Notes under the pieces: generated by a model
Told to the model about the DNA's origin: nothing
Databases searched by the model: none
The model's input: only the letters and a program-made list of their open reading frames with translations
Part shown: positions 51,935 through 60,939 of the stretch, piece by piece
Layout of the letters: each line of letters begins with the position of its first letter
Position numbering within the stretch: position 1 is the first letter of the stretch
Program-made: the position numbers and the translations under genes
DNA from: Motiliproteus sp041586735
GTDB lineage: Bacteria; Pseudomonadota; Gammaproteobacteria; Pseudomonadales; Balneatricaceae
NCBI GenBank assembly: GCA_041586735.1
Contig: JBFGZQ010000004.1
Coordinates: forward strand, 163,675 to 227,674
Length of the DNA stretch: 64,000 bases
Direction: 5' to 3'

Positions 51935-52390
51935 ATGGCGTTGCAACTACTATTACTCCGCCATGGCGAGGCGGTACTCAGTGTCCCCGATGCTGACCGT
52001 GACCTCACTGAGCGGGGTGCCGAGCAAACCCGAACGGTCTTAGCACGACGTCTTGAGGCGCTGTCAGGGTTAACGGCAGTCTATGTATCACCTTACCGCC
52101 GTGCTCAGCAGACCCTTGGATTGGTTGCTGAGACCCTTAAACTTCCTCCCGCGCACATTCATGCTGGCTTGCAGCCCGAGGCGTCGGTGACCCAGTTGCT
52201 CGAATGGTTGCAGCCGCAACAGGGTAAGATTCTGTTAGTTGCCCATAATCCGCTGCTTTCTTGTTTGCTTAATCGGCTGTTGGGTGGGGCGCAGCAGTAC
52301 CATTTCGATACCAGTACCCTGGCCTGTGTCACGATGCCCGTGGCCGCGACGGGTTGCGCTGATCTTTGTTGGATCGAATTCCCTCGCTAA
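51935..52390 (+). CDS. sixA: Phosphohistidine phosphatase SixA
   Basis: 151 residues of the histidine phosphatase superfamily. The nucleophile is in LLLRHGEAV at the start; SPYRRAQQT and LLVAHNPLLSCLL carry the other active-site residues. SixA dephosphorylates phosphohistidine proteins such as those of the nitrogen PTS. Third gene of the rhlB-gpsA-sixA unit. Confidence 0.92.
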   Translation: MALQLLLLRHGEAVLSVPDADRDLTERGAEQTRTVLARRLEALSGLTAVYVSPYRRAQQTLGLVAETLKLPPAHIHAGLQPEASVTQLLEWLQPQQGKILLVAHNPLLSCLLNRLLGGAQQYHFDTSTLACVTMPVAATGCADLCWIEFPR

Positions 52391-52425
52391 CAAACTTCCC
52401 TGCTAACGAATGCCCCCGCTAATAG
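52384..52425. repeat. Degenerate 15-16 bp tandem repeat after sixA
   Basis: CGCTAACAAACTTCCC, TGCTAACGAATGCCCC and CGCTAATAG lie in series across the sixA stop. Imperfect. Confidence 0.6.
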
Positions 52426-52491
52426 CAGAGCTCCGCTTGTCTCGGGTGTTGGGAGGTGGGCGTCGATCTGCTTGGTATGTAGCCCCTGTTT

Positions 52492-54282
52492 TTATTGGAC
52501 ATCAGACCGTGTGTCTAGCTCTTGATCCCATTGTTGCAGGGTCTGCTGTGTGGATAGCATTAGCGGTGTGGTGGGGTAGATTGATAACCCGCGACGGAGC
52601 ATGGCGTGGCTGCGTTGCTGCTCTCCGACCTTGTGCAGGGCGAAGGTCAGTCCGGCGAAGAGGCTGGCGTCCGGGGTTTGCTTCAAGGCTGCCTCGGCCC
52701 AGAGGATGTAGTCTTGCAATATTTTGATATTGTTGGTCTGGTGTCCGTATTGCCCCAGCGTCTGCATCCGCAGAAATTCCACCTGATCGCTGTAATAGAT
52801 GTTATGCGACGGGTAGTCGAGCGTACGTATATCTTTGACTGGGTGGATGAGGTAGTCGAGCATGATTCGGTTTGCTATCAGGCTATGCACCAAGAAGATC
52901 GTCGCCAGCACCGGTAGTGAAATGCTTAATCCCAGCAGTATGGCGCGCGCCATCTGACTCAGAGGCAGCGGCTGGCGCTTGACGCGATGGCAGGCAATCA
53001 GGGCGATCAGCACGATAAACAGCAGCCAGTGTAGTTGTGAGATGTAGAAGGGCAACTCGACCTGGGTATGCAGGACGAGAGGGAGTAGCAGCACTAAATA
53101 AGCACCGCCGCGCTGCCAGCCCAGGTTGGCGCAGACTTTAACAAGCGCCAGCCCCAGTACCAGAATGCCGCTCAGGGCGACCAGGCCGCCCTCCACTGCC
53201 CAGTACAGTAGCTCGTTATGCGGGTGGCTGAGTCGGGGTTCAAGGATCGCTGCCTGGGGGTGGTCAGCCAGATACTGGGCCTTCTTGTCGTGCCAGACCG
53301 GTTGGAACTGACCGATGCCGTAACCGAAAACAGGCTTTTCAAGAAACAGTTCCCAGCTGGAGTCGTACATCATGATCCGCACATCATTGCGGGTAGGATC
53401 GGTGGAGGTTTGGGATATCTGGCTCAGCTTCGTCAGTCCTGCTGTCACACCTCCCGTTTTACTCTCTATCTGGTAGCCCAGACCAGTGCCGATAACCAGC
53501 GCCAGTAACAGTAATACAAACGACCGGGAGCCATTATTGATCAGCTGCCGATGGCGTGCGCCGAGCAGTAGAGCAACCCCTAGCACAGCCGCGATCAGTC
53601 CGGTACGTGAACCGGAGGTGATGATGATCAGGCTGTTAAGTGCGATGCTGCACAGTACCCAAGATTTGAGCGACCAGTGACGCAGGCGATAGGAGGGTAG
53701 GGTGGTTATGAACAGTCCGATCAGTAGCCCGGTAGCCAGGTAGCTGGCGGCTAAATTCTGTTGCTGGAAGATACCGCGGGGGACGCCTAGCGATTGCGAC
53801 ATCCAGCCGGGTGGAGAGTTCAGTGCCAACAGGTGGACCAGGCAGTACAACGCTTGAATAAAGGTGGACCCGAGCAGTAGATAGAGTAGATTGTCATGCT
53901 GCCTGCGATTAATCTGAAACTGGGCGCAAGCAAAGAACAGCAATACCCCGCCCCAGATTGACAAGCTGCGAAACAGCCAGGCGGTGGGCGTAGAGACGGT
54001 TCCAATCGCGCCGACCAGCGTGGTTAGGGTCAGGAAGAACAGGATCGCCGCGCTCATCTTCGGCAGCACTAACACCTGACTGTGGCTGAATTTAAGTAAC
54101 CCCAGGGCGATGATAAAGGCAGCTGCAATCCAGACGGTATTGTTGAACGGTAGATAGAGCCCTTCACCACCGGGATTGTCCTGGTAATAGAGGGGGGCAG
54201 CCAGAAACAGTAGTCCAAAAAGAATAAAGAAAGCGCGGTTGAAGCGCTGTTGTGGAACGGGATCTGCTAAGCTGTCCATCAT
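52492..54282 (-). CDS. O-antigen ligase/PglL-type oligosaccharyltransferase
   Basis: 596 residues with about twelve membrane helices and a C-terminal periplasmic TPR-like stretch. A Wzy_C-type core includes SGSRTGLIA, GYGIGQFQPVW and LSHPHNELLYWAVEGG, with His residues in the active loop. The long N-terminal and C-terminal parts fit the PglL branch that transfers glycans to type IV pilins or other proteins, more than a lipid A ligase. No pilin gene is nearby to name the acceptor. Confidence 0.85.
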   Translation of the reverse strand: MMDSLADPVPQQRFNRAFFILFGLLFLAAPLYYQDNPGGEGLYLPFNNTVWIAAAFIIALGLLKFSHSQVLVLPKMSAAILFFLTLTTLVGAIGTVSTPTAWLFRSLSIWGGVLLFFACAQFQINRRQHDNLLYLLLGSTFIQALYCLVHLLALNSPPGWMSQSLGVPRGIFQQQNLAASYLATGLLIGLFITTLPSYRLRHWSLKSWVLCSIALNSLIIITSGSRTGLIAAVLGVALLLGARHRQLINNGSRSFVLLLLALVIGTGLGYQIESKTGGVTAGLTKLSQISQTSTDPTRNDVRIMMYDSSWELFLEKPVFGYGIGQFQPVWHDKKAQYLADHPQAAILEPRLSHPHNELLYWAVEGGLVALSGILVLGLALVKVCANLGWQRGGAYLVLLLPLVLHTQVELPFYISQLHWLLFIVLIALIACHRVKRQPLPLSQMARAILLGLSISLPVLATIFLVHSLIANRIMLDYLIHPVKDIRTLDYPSHNIYYSDQVEFLRMQTLGQYGHQTNNIKILQDYILWAEAALKQTPDASLFAGLTFALHKVGEQQRSHAMLRRGLSIYPTTPLMLSTQQTLQQWDQELDTRSDVQ

Positions 54283-54407
54283 CCTAAGTCCTTGTAGATA
54301 AGGCGATGATAATAACGGGATTTAGAGGTATAACCTAGCGTAAATGTGGGCACGCCGAGCGAGGTCTATTATGATTGGGTTAGTTAACTTATATTGAGAG
54401 GCTGTTC

Positions 54408-55328
54408 ATGAGCACTGGGTTACTGAGACTGAAATGGCGTCGACAGGGGCTTGTTGTTGGGTTGTTGTTGCTCGTGATTCAAGGGGTTACTGCGGCAGAA
54501 GATCTTCCCGGAGCGGCTGATCTTGAGCGGGTGGCGCGTTACCCCAACTCCTGGATCGTCGATTATAGCCAAGAGCGCATTCCGGAATATCGCTTGGCGA
54601 CCGGCAGTATGAAAAAGATCAATGGGGTGATCTCTCCGGAGCAGGAGCAGTATCTCGCGGGCACGCTGACCCGTATCACCTATCAGTTACCCAGTGGCCA
54701 TAGCAGCACCGATGCCTTCAATCATTTTAGACGTCAGTTTGATGGTCTTGCTCCCGAGCTGTTGTTTCGTTGCGAGGCTAGAGGCTGCGGTGATAGCAAC
54801 CAGTGGGCTAACGTGCAATTCGGTATTGCCCGGCTCTACGGTATCGACCGAGAGCAGTATTACCAGGCGCTAAAGCTACCCGCAAGCGGCGCTGCCCCCT
54901 CAAGTTATCTGGCTTTTTATACCGTCATGCGCGGTAATAAACGCGTCTATGTGCAGCTTGATCTGCTCCAGCCCCGTCAGGCTTCAGATATTAGCGACCC
55001 CGCGAGTTTTATAGCTGAATTGGAACAGGGACGTCGAGTGTATCGCCAGTCAGGCTCGCTGACAGCTGATGAAGCTGAGATGTTACAGCAGCGCATGCTG
55101 GATCAGCCTCGGCTGCAGTTGGCTCTAGTTGGCCACAGCGATCAGGGTAACAGTATGGAATCAACAACCGCCGCATCGCTAAAGGCTGCCGAAGTGCTCA
55201 AGCAGACGTTGTTGGAGCAGGGCCTAGAGGCATCGCGGATCAGCGCGTATGGCGTCGGGTCCTTGGCGCCCGCGTATGATGCGGCGGTGCCGAACCAGCG
55301 GGTGGAGCTGCTTCTGTATAGCCGCTGA
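54408..55328 (+). CDS. DUF4892 protein with OmpA-like C-terminus
   Basis: 306 residues. A signal peptide (LVVGLLLLVIQGVTAAE) is followed by a DUF4892 domain (about 35-200: ARYPNSWIVDYSQ, FRCEARGCGDSNQWAN, RLYGIDREQYY) and an OmpA-like segment (LALVGHSDQGNSMESTTAAS...RISAYGVGSLAPAYD...RVELLLYSR) that may bind peptidoglycan. Envelope protein of unknown role. Confidence 0.85.
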   Translation: MSTGLLRLKWRRQGLVVGLLLLVIQGVTAAEDLPGAADLERVARYPNSWIVDYSQERIPEYRLATGSMKKINGVISPEQEQYLAGTLTRITYQLPSGHSSTDAFNHFRRQFDGLAPELLFRCEARGCGDSNQWANVQFGIARLYGIDREQYYQALKLPASGAAPSSYLAFYTVMRGNKRVYVQLDLLQPRQASDISDPASFIAELEQGRRVYRQSGSLTADEAEMLQQRMLDQPRLQLALVGHSDQGNSMESTTAASLKAAEVLKQTLLEQGLEASRISAYGVGSLAPAYDAAVPNQRVELLLYSR

Positions 55329-55365
55329 GGATACAGCCACTTATGTACGCTTGATTATGCCCCCC

Positions 55366-55443
55366 GATTATTAGTTTTTGTCATGAGTACTGGCTATTAG
55401 TACTTGCTATTAGTACCTGGTTATTAGTTCTGGGTTATTAGTG
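55366..55443. repeat. Degenerate 13-15 bp tandem repeats (TATTAGT type)
   Basis: Four to five imperfect copies of a unit containing CTATTAGTAC or GTTATTAGT lie in series after the DUF4892 gene. The units are rich in stop codons in all frames. Confidence 0.7.
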
Positions 55444-55568
55444 AGCACCTCGAAATACTTCATTTTCTACAAGCCCAGCCATTAAAAATCAACATGTTGT
55501 AGTGATGATTTTCTTGGATAATAGGGTTTTTCGAGGTACCCTAGTATCGATCCAGATCAGGAGAGTAT

Positions 55569-55907
55569 ATGCCCCATATCATCATTGAATATGCCCAGAA
55601 TTTAGACACCAGCCTGGATATTAATGCGCTGGTCAACACGACCTATAACGGAGCGTTACGCTCAGACCTGTTTGAACCGGAGGCGATTATAATCCGGGCG
55701 ATCGCCTACCCCCATTATTTGGTGGCAGGTGAGGTACAGGATTTTATTCATCTGCGCGCCCAGATTCTATCGGGTCGTAGTGAGCAGCAGAAAAAGCACT
55801 TGAGTCAGTGCCTGTTAGAAAGTGTTGCAATGCTAACCACAGTGCCTAGGTTGAGCGTTGAAGTGGTCGACATGGATCGCTTCAGTTATGTGAAGTCTGA
55901 GCACTAA
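55569..55907 (+). CDS. 5-carboxymethyl-2-hydroxymuconate isomerase family protein
   Basis: 112 residues. The Pro2 after Met (MPHIIIEYAQNL) is the catalytic N-terminal proline of the CHMI tautomerase family, and the QKKHLSQCLLESV helix also fits. CAGGAGAG precedes the ATG. CHMI acts in homoprotocatechuate breakdown, but no other gene of that pathway is near, so the true substrate is open. Confidence 0.85.
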   Translation: MPHIIIEYAQNLDTSLDINALVNTTYNGALRSDLFEPEAIIIRAIAYPHYLVAGEVQDFIHLRAQILSGRSEQQKKHLSQCLLESVAMLTTVPRLSVEVVDMDRFSYVKSEH

Positions 55908-55984
55908 TCTAGAGTCGATGCCAATAAAACCTATTTCTAGGTGTGGGTTTGTTGAGCGTTCGCAGTGATCATTGGAGTGAGTTT

Positions 55985-57436
55985 ATGAATAGCCTGTTCT
56001 CAGGTGTTGTCGCCATTTTAGCATTGCTATTGTTGAGTACGCCGGCTGTCGCCGCGACCGGGCCGATTGATCTGACGGCTAGCGGAGCGGGAGTGCTGGC
56101 GCTGGTTGTTTTTAGCCTCGCTTATCTGGTGGTGATGCTGGAAGAGAAGTTGCATATGCGTAAGTCGAAACCGGTGTTGGTGGCGGCGGGCATTATCTGG
56201 GCCTTGATCGGTTGGGTCTATATTCAGCAGGGCGTTTCCGGGGTCGTAGAGGATGCCTATAAACACACCCTGCTCGAATTCTCTGAGTTGATGCTGTTTC
56301 TACTGGTGGCGATGACCTATATCAACGCCATGGAGGAGCGCCTGGTTTTTGATGCGATCCGCGCCTGGTTGATCCGTAAAGGTTTTAATTATCGAACAGT
56401 GTTTTGGCTCACCGGCCTTATGGCGTTTTTTATATCCCCAGTGGCAGATAACCTGACCACTGCACTACTGATGTGCGCGGTGGTGATGAAAGTGGCGGAG
56501 GGCGATAAAACCTTTATCAATCTCTGTTGTATCAATATCGTAGTGGGCGCCAATGCCGGTGGTGCGTTTAGCCCTTTCGGTGACATCACTACCCTGATGG
56601 TCTGGCAAGACGGCCTGGTGCAGTTTTCGGAGTTTTTTGTCCTGCTGATCCCTTCGTTAGTAAATTTCATGATTCCGGCGCTGATTATGAGTTTGTTTAT
56701 CGAAGATCGCAAGCCTGTTGCTGATGCCGAACCCGTTGAGCTTAAGCGCGGCGCCCGTCGTATAGTCGTCCTGTTCCTGTTAACGATCACCACTGCGGTC
56801 TGTATGCATGTTTATCTGCATCTGCCGCCGGTGCTGGGGATGATGGTCGGCTTGGGCTATCTGCAGTTTTTTGGTTATTTCCTACGGATGTCGCTACCGA
56901 AATCGCTGGCCAGAAAACGTAGGCTTGCAGAAGTGGCCGGTGATCAGTCTCGGTTGGAAAGTCTGGGTAGTGTGGTGCCCTTCGATGTCTTTAACCGGGT
57001 CGCACGGGCCGAGTGGGACACGCTGCTATTTTTCTACGGGGTTATCATGTGTGTGGGCGGGCTGGGCTTTATCGGTTATCTATCATTCATGTCCGATCTG
57101 CTCTATACCCAGTGGGATGCCAGCAGTGCCAATATCGCCCTAGGGGTGATCTCTGCGGTGGTCGATAACATTCCGGTGATGTTTGCAGTGCTGACGATGG
57201 AGCCGCAGATGTCCCAGGGGGATTGGTTATTGATTACCCTAACGGCGGGCGTGGGCGGCAGCCTGCTGTCGATCGGCTCGGCGGCAGGTGTGGCCTTGAT
57301 GGGGCAGGCGCGTGGAAATTACACCTTTTTCGGTCATCTGAAGTGGATGCCGGCGATCGCCCTGGGCTATGCCGCCAGTATCTATGTGCATCTACTCATA
57401 AATGCCGATCAATTCGAGATCTACCGGCATCTTTAG
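55985..57436 (+). CDS. nhaD: Na+/H+ antiporter NhaD
   Basis: 483 residues from ATG 55985 (TTGGAGTGAG upstream); the longer frame has no ribosome site. Signal-like start then about twelve membrane helices. Key blocks FISPVADNLTTALLM, NIVVGANAGGAFSPFGDITTLMVW and SAVVDNIPVMFAVL, with membrane Asp and Thr residues, define NhaD in the ion-transporter superfamily. It exports sodium at alkaline pH, fitting a marine or saline habitat. Confidence 0.94.
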   Translation: MNSLFSGVVAILALLLLSTPAVAATGPIDLTASGAGVLALVVFSLAYLVVMLEEKLHMRKSKPVLVAAGIIWALIGWVYIQQGVSGVVEDAYKHTLLEFSELMLFLLVAMTYINAMEERLVFDAIRAWLIRKGFNYRTVFWLTGLMAFFISPVADNLTTALLMCAVVMKVAEGDKTFINLCCINIVVGANAGGAFSPFGDITTLMVWQDGLVQFSEFFVLLIPSLVNFMIPALIMSLFIEDRKPVADAEPVELKRGARRIVVLFLLTITTAVCMHVYLHLPPVLGMMVGLGYLQFFGYFLRMSLPKSLARKRRLAEVAGDQSRLESLGSVVPFDVFNRVARAEWDTLLFFYGVIMCVGGLGFIGYLSFMSDLLYTQWDASSANIALGVISAVVDNIPVMFAVLTMEPQMSQGDWLLITLTAGVGGSLLSIGSAAGVALMGQARGNYTFFGHLKWMPAIALGYAASIYVHLLINADQFEIYRHL

Positions 57437-57469
57437 TGTATGTCAGCGTCTGACGCCGGTTGATTAAAC

Positions 57470-59611
57470 TTAATAATCCTTAATAGTCAAGGCGATGCGC
57501 TTTCTGCCTGGGTCTACCTCCAGGACGCGCACCTTGACCAGGTCGCCGGGTTTTACCACCTCGTGCGGGTCCTGGATAAAGCGGTTAGCCAGTTGCGAGA
57601 TATGCACCAGCCCGTCCTGATGCACACCGATATCCACAAAGGCACCAAAGTTGGTGACGTTGGTGACTACCCCTTGCAGCTGCATATCGGCTTGCAGATC
57701 GTTGATGCTGTTGATCCCCTCGGCAAAGTGGACAGTGATAAATTCAGGGCGTGGATCACGCCCCGGTTTTTCCAGTTCGCTGAGGATATCCTTGATGGTG
57801 GGGATGCCAAATTGGCTATCGCTGTAGTTGCCAGGATTGATCGCTCGTAAGGTCTGGGTGTCTCCGATCAGGGAGGCGATGCTGCGCTGCTGTCGCGCCG
57901 CTATCTCTTTTACCAGTACGTAGGCTTCAGGATGCACGGCGGAGCTATCGAGGGGCTGCTTGGCATTGGCGATGCGCAAGAATCCGGCAGCCTGTTCGAA
58001 GGCCTTGGGGCCCAGACGCGCGACTTTTTTCAATTCTGCACGATCGCGGAAGGGCCCCTGGGCATCGCGATGGGCGACAATATTGGTCGCCAGTACCGGG
58101 GTGATTCCTGATACGTATTGCAGCAAGGTGGCCGAGGCGCTGTTGAGATCGACCCCGACCGCGTTGACGCAATCCTCAACGATCGTCTTTAGATGTTCAG
58201 CTAGCAGGGTCTGGTTAACATCGTGCTGGTACTGACCTACGCCGATCGCCTTGGGATCGATCTTGACCAGCTCTGACAGCGGATCCTGCAGGCGTCGGGC
58301 GATGGAGACCGCGCCGCGGATCGATACATCCAGCGTTGGGAACTCCTGGGCTGCCAATTCTGATGCGGAATAGACCGAGGCACCGGCTTCGCTGACCATC
58401 ACCTGGGTGATCGATGCCAGGGCAGGATCGCTCAGCAGCTCGTTGACCAGCTGTTCGGTTTCGCGTGCTGCGGTGCCGTTGCCGATGCTGATCAGCTCAA
58501 TGCGGTGTTGCAGACAGAGTTTTTTTAGGCTGATCAGCGCCTCACTCCAGCGTTGCTGCGGTAAGTGCGGGTAGATGACCGTCTGGTCCAGAAATTTTCC
58601 GGTGGCATCGACGGCGGCGATTTTAACCCCGTTGCGAAAACCAGGATCCAGCGCCAGGGTGGCCTTTTGACCCGCGGGAGCCGCGAGCAGTAGCTGCTTG
58701 AGGTTGATGCCGAATACTCGGATCGCTTCGACTTCGGCCTGATCGCGGAGTTGGTTCAATAGCGTTTTTTGCAGTTGCGGCTGAAGTTTTTTCTGCCACC
58801 CCGCATCCCGCTGGATGCGCAGCCAGTCGCCGCAGGCGCCTTGAATGGGCAGCCCCAGGGCTTGCTGGATATAGCGCTCGGGTAGGTCATCACCGGCCTT
58901 TAGCGTCAGTTTGGCGCGCAGAAAACCTGCACTGCTGCCACGTAAGATGGCCAGCGCGCGATGCGAGGGGATGCGTTTGATGGGTTCCTGATAGGCAAAA
59001 TAATCGCGAAATTTGGCACCCTCCGCAGCTTTGTTTTTGACCTGGCTGACCTCCAGTACCCCCTCCTTCCACAGCAGAGTGCGGAGCTGCTGGGGAAGGG
59101 TTGGGTGTTCGCCCATGCGCGCCTGCAGGATCGCAGCCGCACCCTCGAGTACCGTTTCAGCGTCGCCAAAGCCTGCTTTGGGGTTCAGGTAGTGGCCGGC
59201 CAGCGTCTGTGGACTGCTGGCGTGGTTTTTTATCAGGGCGTCGACCAGCGGTTCCAGGCCAGCATCACGGGCCTGTTGCGCCTTGGTTTGGCGCTGGCTT
59301 TTGTACGGTAGGTACAGCTGTTCGAGCTCTTGCTTAGTGGCGGCTGCCACCAGCTGTTGGCGCAGGCTGGCGCTGAGCTTACCCTGCTGTTCGATCGCAT
59401 CGATAATCGTCTGTCGGCGCTGCTGCAGCTGGCGCAGATAGCTCAGTTGCTGCTCCAGTTGGCGTAGCTGGGTATCATCGAGTCCTTGGGTCTGCTCCTT
59501 ACGGTAGCGCGCGATAAAGGGCACGCTGGCACCCTCGTCGAACAGCTGGATAAAGGCGTTTACCTGGCTGGGTTGGAGCTGCAGTTGACGGGCAAGCTGG
59601 TCGACAATCAT
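57470..59611 (-). CDS. tex: RNA-binding transcription accessory protein Tex
   Basis: 713 residues. Helical N-terminus (VPFIARYRKEQTQGLDDTQLRQLE), a YqgF-like RNase H domain (LALDPGFRNGVKIAAVD), HhH motifs (DLNSASATLLQYVSGI) and a C-terminal S1 domain (GVVTNVTNFGAFVDIGVHQDGLVHIS). The protein stops right after the S1 domain (RIALTIKDY), whereas E. coli and Pseudomonas Tex carry some 50-70 more residues. The S1 domain itself looks complete. Confidence 0.93.
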   Translation of the reverse strand: MIVDQLARQLQLQPSQVNAFIQLFDEGASVPFIARYRKEQTQGLDDTQLRQLEQQLSYLRQLQQRRQTIIDAIEQQGKLSASLRQQLVAAATKQELEQLYLPYKSQRQTKAQQARDAGLEPLVDALIKNHASSPQTLAGHYLNPKAGFGDAETVLEGAAAILQARMGEHPTLPQQLRTLLWKEGVLEVSQVKNKAAEGAKFRDYFAYQEPIKRIPSHRALAILRGSSAGFLRAKLTLKAGDDLPERYIQQALGLPIQGACGDWLRIQRDAGWQKKLQPQLQKTLLNQLRDQAEVEAIRVFGINLKQLLLAAPAGQKATLALDPGFRNGVKIAAVDATGKFLDQTVIYPHLPQQRWSEALISLKKLCLQHRIELISIGNGTAARETEQLVNELLSDPALASITQVMVSEAGASVYSASELAAQEFPTLDVSIRGAVSIARRLQDPLSELVKIDPKAIGVGQYQHDVNQTLLAEHLKTIVEDCVNAVGVDLNSASATLLQYVSGITPVLATNIVAHRDAQGPFRDRAELKKVARLGPKAFEQAAGFLRIANAKQPLDSSAVHPEAYVLVKEIAARQQRSIASLIGDTQTLRAINPGNYSDSQFGIPTIKDILSELEKPGRDPRPEFITVHFAEGINSINDLQADMQLQGVVTNVTNFGAFVDIGVHQDGLVHISQLANRFIQDPHEVVKPGDLVKVRVLEVDPGRKRIALTIKDY

Positions 59612-59684
59612 AGGTGTAGGGCCTTGGTCAGATCAAAAAAGGTCAGATCAACGATGTATTAGATCAAAAAATAGGATTAAACAT

Positions 59685-59721
59685 GCTCAGCTCAGCTCAG
59701 CTCAGCTCAGCTGAGCTGCAG
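59685..59721. repeat. GCTCA pentanucleotide microsatellite plus palindromic end
   Basis: Five exact GCTCA units (59685-59709) run into GCTGAGCTGCAG, so the last repeats and the tail are palindromic (AGCTCAGCTGAGCT). It lies about 75 nt upstream of the tex start and could change length by slippage. Confidence 0.9.
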
Positions 59722-59957
59722 CGGACAACGCTAGGCCTGCATCGCAGGCGGTTATTCCGGCTCCGGAGCGTCGTTATCCCCTAGTCTTAAAGCTGCAGAT
59801 CTTAGCATAGGGTTATAGCGCCGCAGGCGCTTATCGGCAGGCTCTGTTGGTCTTGGGCGTGCTGAGGTGCGCCGCAAAGAGCTCAGAGTCGGTACTGGCG
59901 TGTCGGACTTGACTGGCCGTTACCGGAGTGTGCTGAAGCAAGGAAAAATAATACGAA

Positions 59958-59974
59958 TGAGACTGATTATCGTT
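59958..59974. promoter_or_regulatory. Candidate Fur box
   Basis: TGAGACTGATTATCGTT differs at two positions from the common form TGAGAATGATTATCATT. It lies about 180 nt before the DUF2057 gene. Suggestive only. Confidence 0.4.
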
Positions 59975-60155
59975 TACATTTTAATTGTTCGCCGTTATCC
60001 TCTGCAGCGATTCGTTGAGAGGGCGGTAACGAGACTGTCATCAATGACCACTAGGATGCAGCGCAGAGCCGTTGACCGGCGTTACCTAGTGATCAGCGCT
60101 CAGTAATAACTATGCCTAGGTTCGGCTATTACCAGATTGTGAAAGGGAGTCTTGT

Positions 60156-60842
60156 GTGCGTTCAGCTATCTGTATGACCTCATTTACCAGCCTGTTATGG
60201 CTGACCATGATAGGCCCGCTCCAGGCAGCGGTTACCCTGAGTGTCGCAGCGGGCATCGAGCTGCTGGCGGTCAATGGTGAGCTGTACACGCAGGGAGAGG
60301 GCAGCAGCGGTGATCCATTGCGTCTTCCTGAGGGTGTCAATCAGTTGCTGCTGCAGTATGGCGGCGAGATTCGGGTGGCCGGTAACGCGCGAGACTATGC
60401 CCGCAGTGATGTTTTTGTGCTGCGCTTCGAGGCGAACGATCAACCGCTGCTGCTGCAGGTTCCGCCGCTGCAGCGGCAACGCGACCTGGAGCGCTTTAAC
60501 CGCGCCCCCAGCTGGATACTGACAAGCCGCAGCGCAGAGCGGGTGCCGACCCAGAGCGCCGCGTTGAGAAAAGAGGGCTTGCAGCTCAATCGGGATTATC
60601 TGGCGGAGTTGGCGGCGTTTAATCGCGGCTCCTCTTTAGCCGCGTTGCCCTCGGTCGCCGCGGTGCCGCGGATGCGGGCTGCGGAGCAGGGGGCTTCCAG
60701 CTTGGCGGCCCTAAATGCCGAGCACCCTGAGGCCGGCGAATTATTACCGAGGTTGATCCACGCGTACCAGCAGGCGGATCCGCAGACTCAGGATCTCTTT
60801 AGGCGTTGGCTGGAGAACTCCCGCGCCGCAGCGGCAGAGTAA
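60156..60842 (+). CDS. DUF2057 family periplasmic protein (YccT/CsgI-like)
   Basis: 228 residues with a GTG start at 60156 (GAAAGGGAG upstream). Signal peptide to PLQA, then the DUF2057 pattern: GIELLAVNGELY, LRLPEGVNQLLLQYGG and DVFVLRFEAND. The E. coli member YccT (CsgI) hinders curli assembly in the periplasm. The Ala/Arg/Glu-rich C-terminus (about 150-228) is extra. Followed by a porin gene 97 nt on. Confidence 0.85.
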   Translation: MRSAICMTSFTSLLWLTMIGPLQAAVTLSVAAGIELLAVNGELYTQGEGSSGDPLRLPEGVNQLLLQYGGEIRVAGNARDYARSDVFVLRFEANDQPLLLQVPPLQRQRDLERFNRAPSWILTSRSAERVPTQSAALRKEGLQLNRDYLAELAAFNRGSSLAALPSVAAVPRMRAAEQGASSLAALNAEHPEAGELLPRLIHAYQQADPQTQDLFRRWLENSRAAAAE

Positions 60843-60939
60843 TGCTAAAAAAACGACTCTGTTAGCTTTTGTACGCTATCAGCATGATTTTCAAACCCTA
60901 GTGGCCAGTAATGCCACCCCTGTCCTTGGAGTATTAACG

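Larger units (their letters stand above)
59612..60155. other. Intergenic region upstream of tex and of the DUF2057 gene
   Basis: 544 nt. It contains a repeated GGTCAGATCAA (59626-59636 and 59641-59651), a GCTCA microsatellite (59685-59709), a GCGCCGCAGGCGC palindrome (59818-59830) and a Fur-box-like site (59958-59974). A short plus-strand frame (59867-60106) has no support and is not called. Confidence 0.6.

Noticed and set aside
59867..60106. 79-codon plus frame between tex and the DUF2057 gene
   Set aside because: Arg-rich, spans the Fur-like site, no family features; better explained as non-coding.
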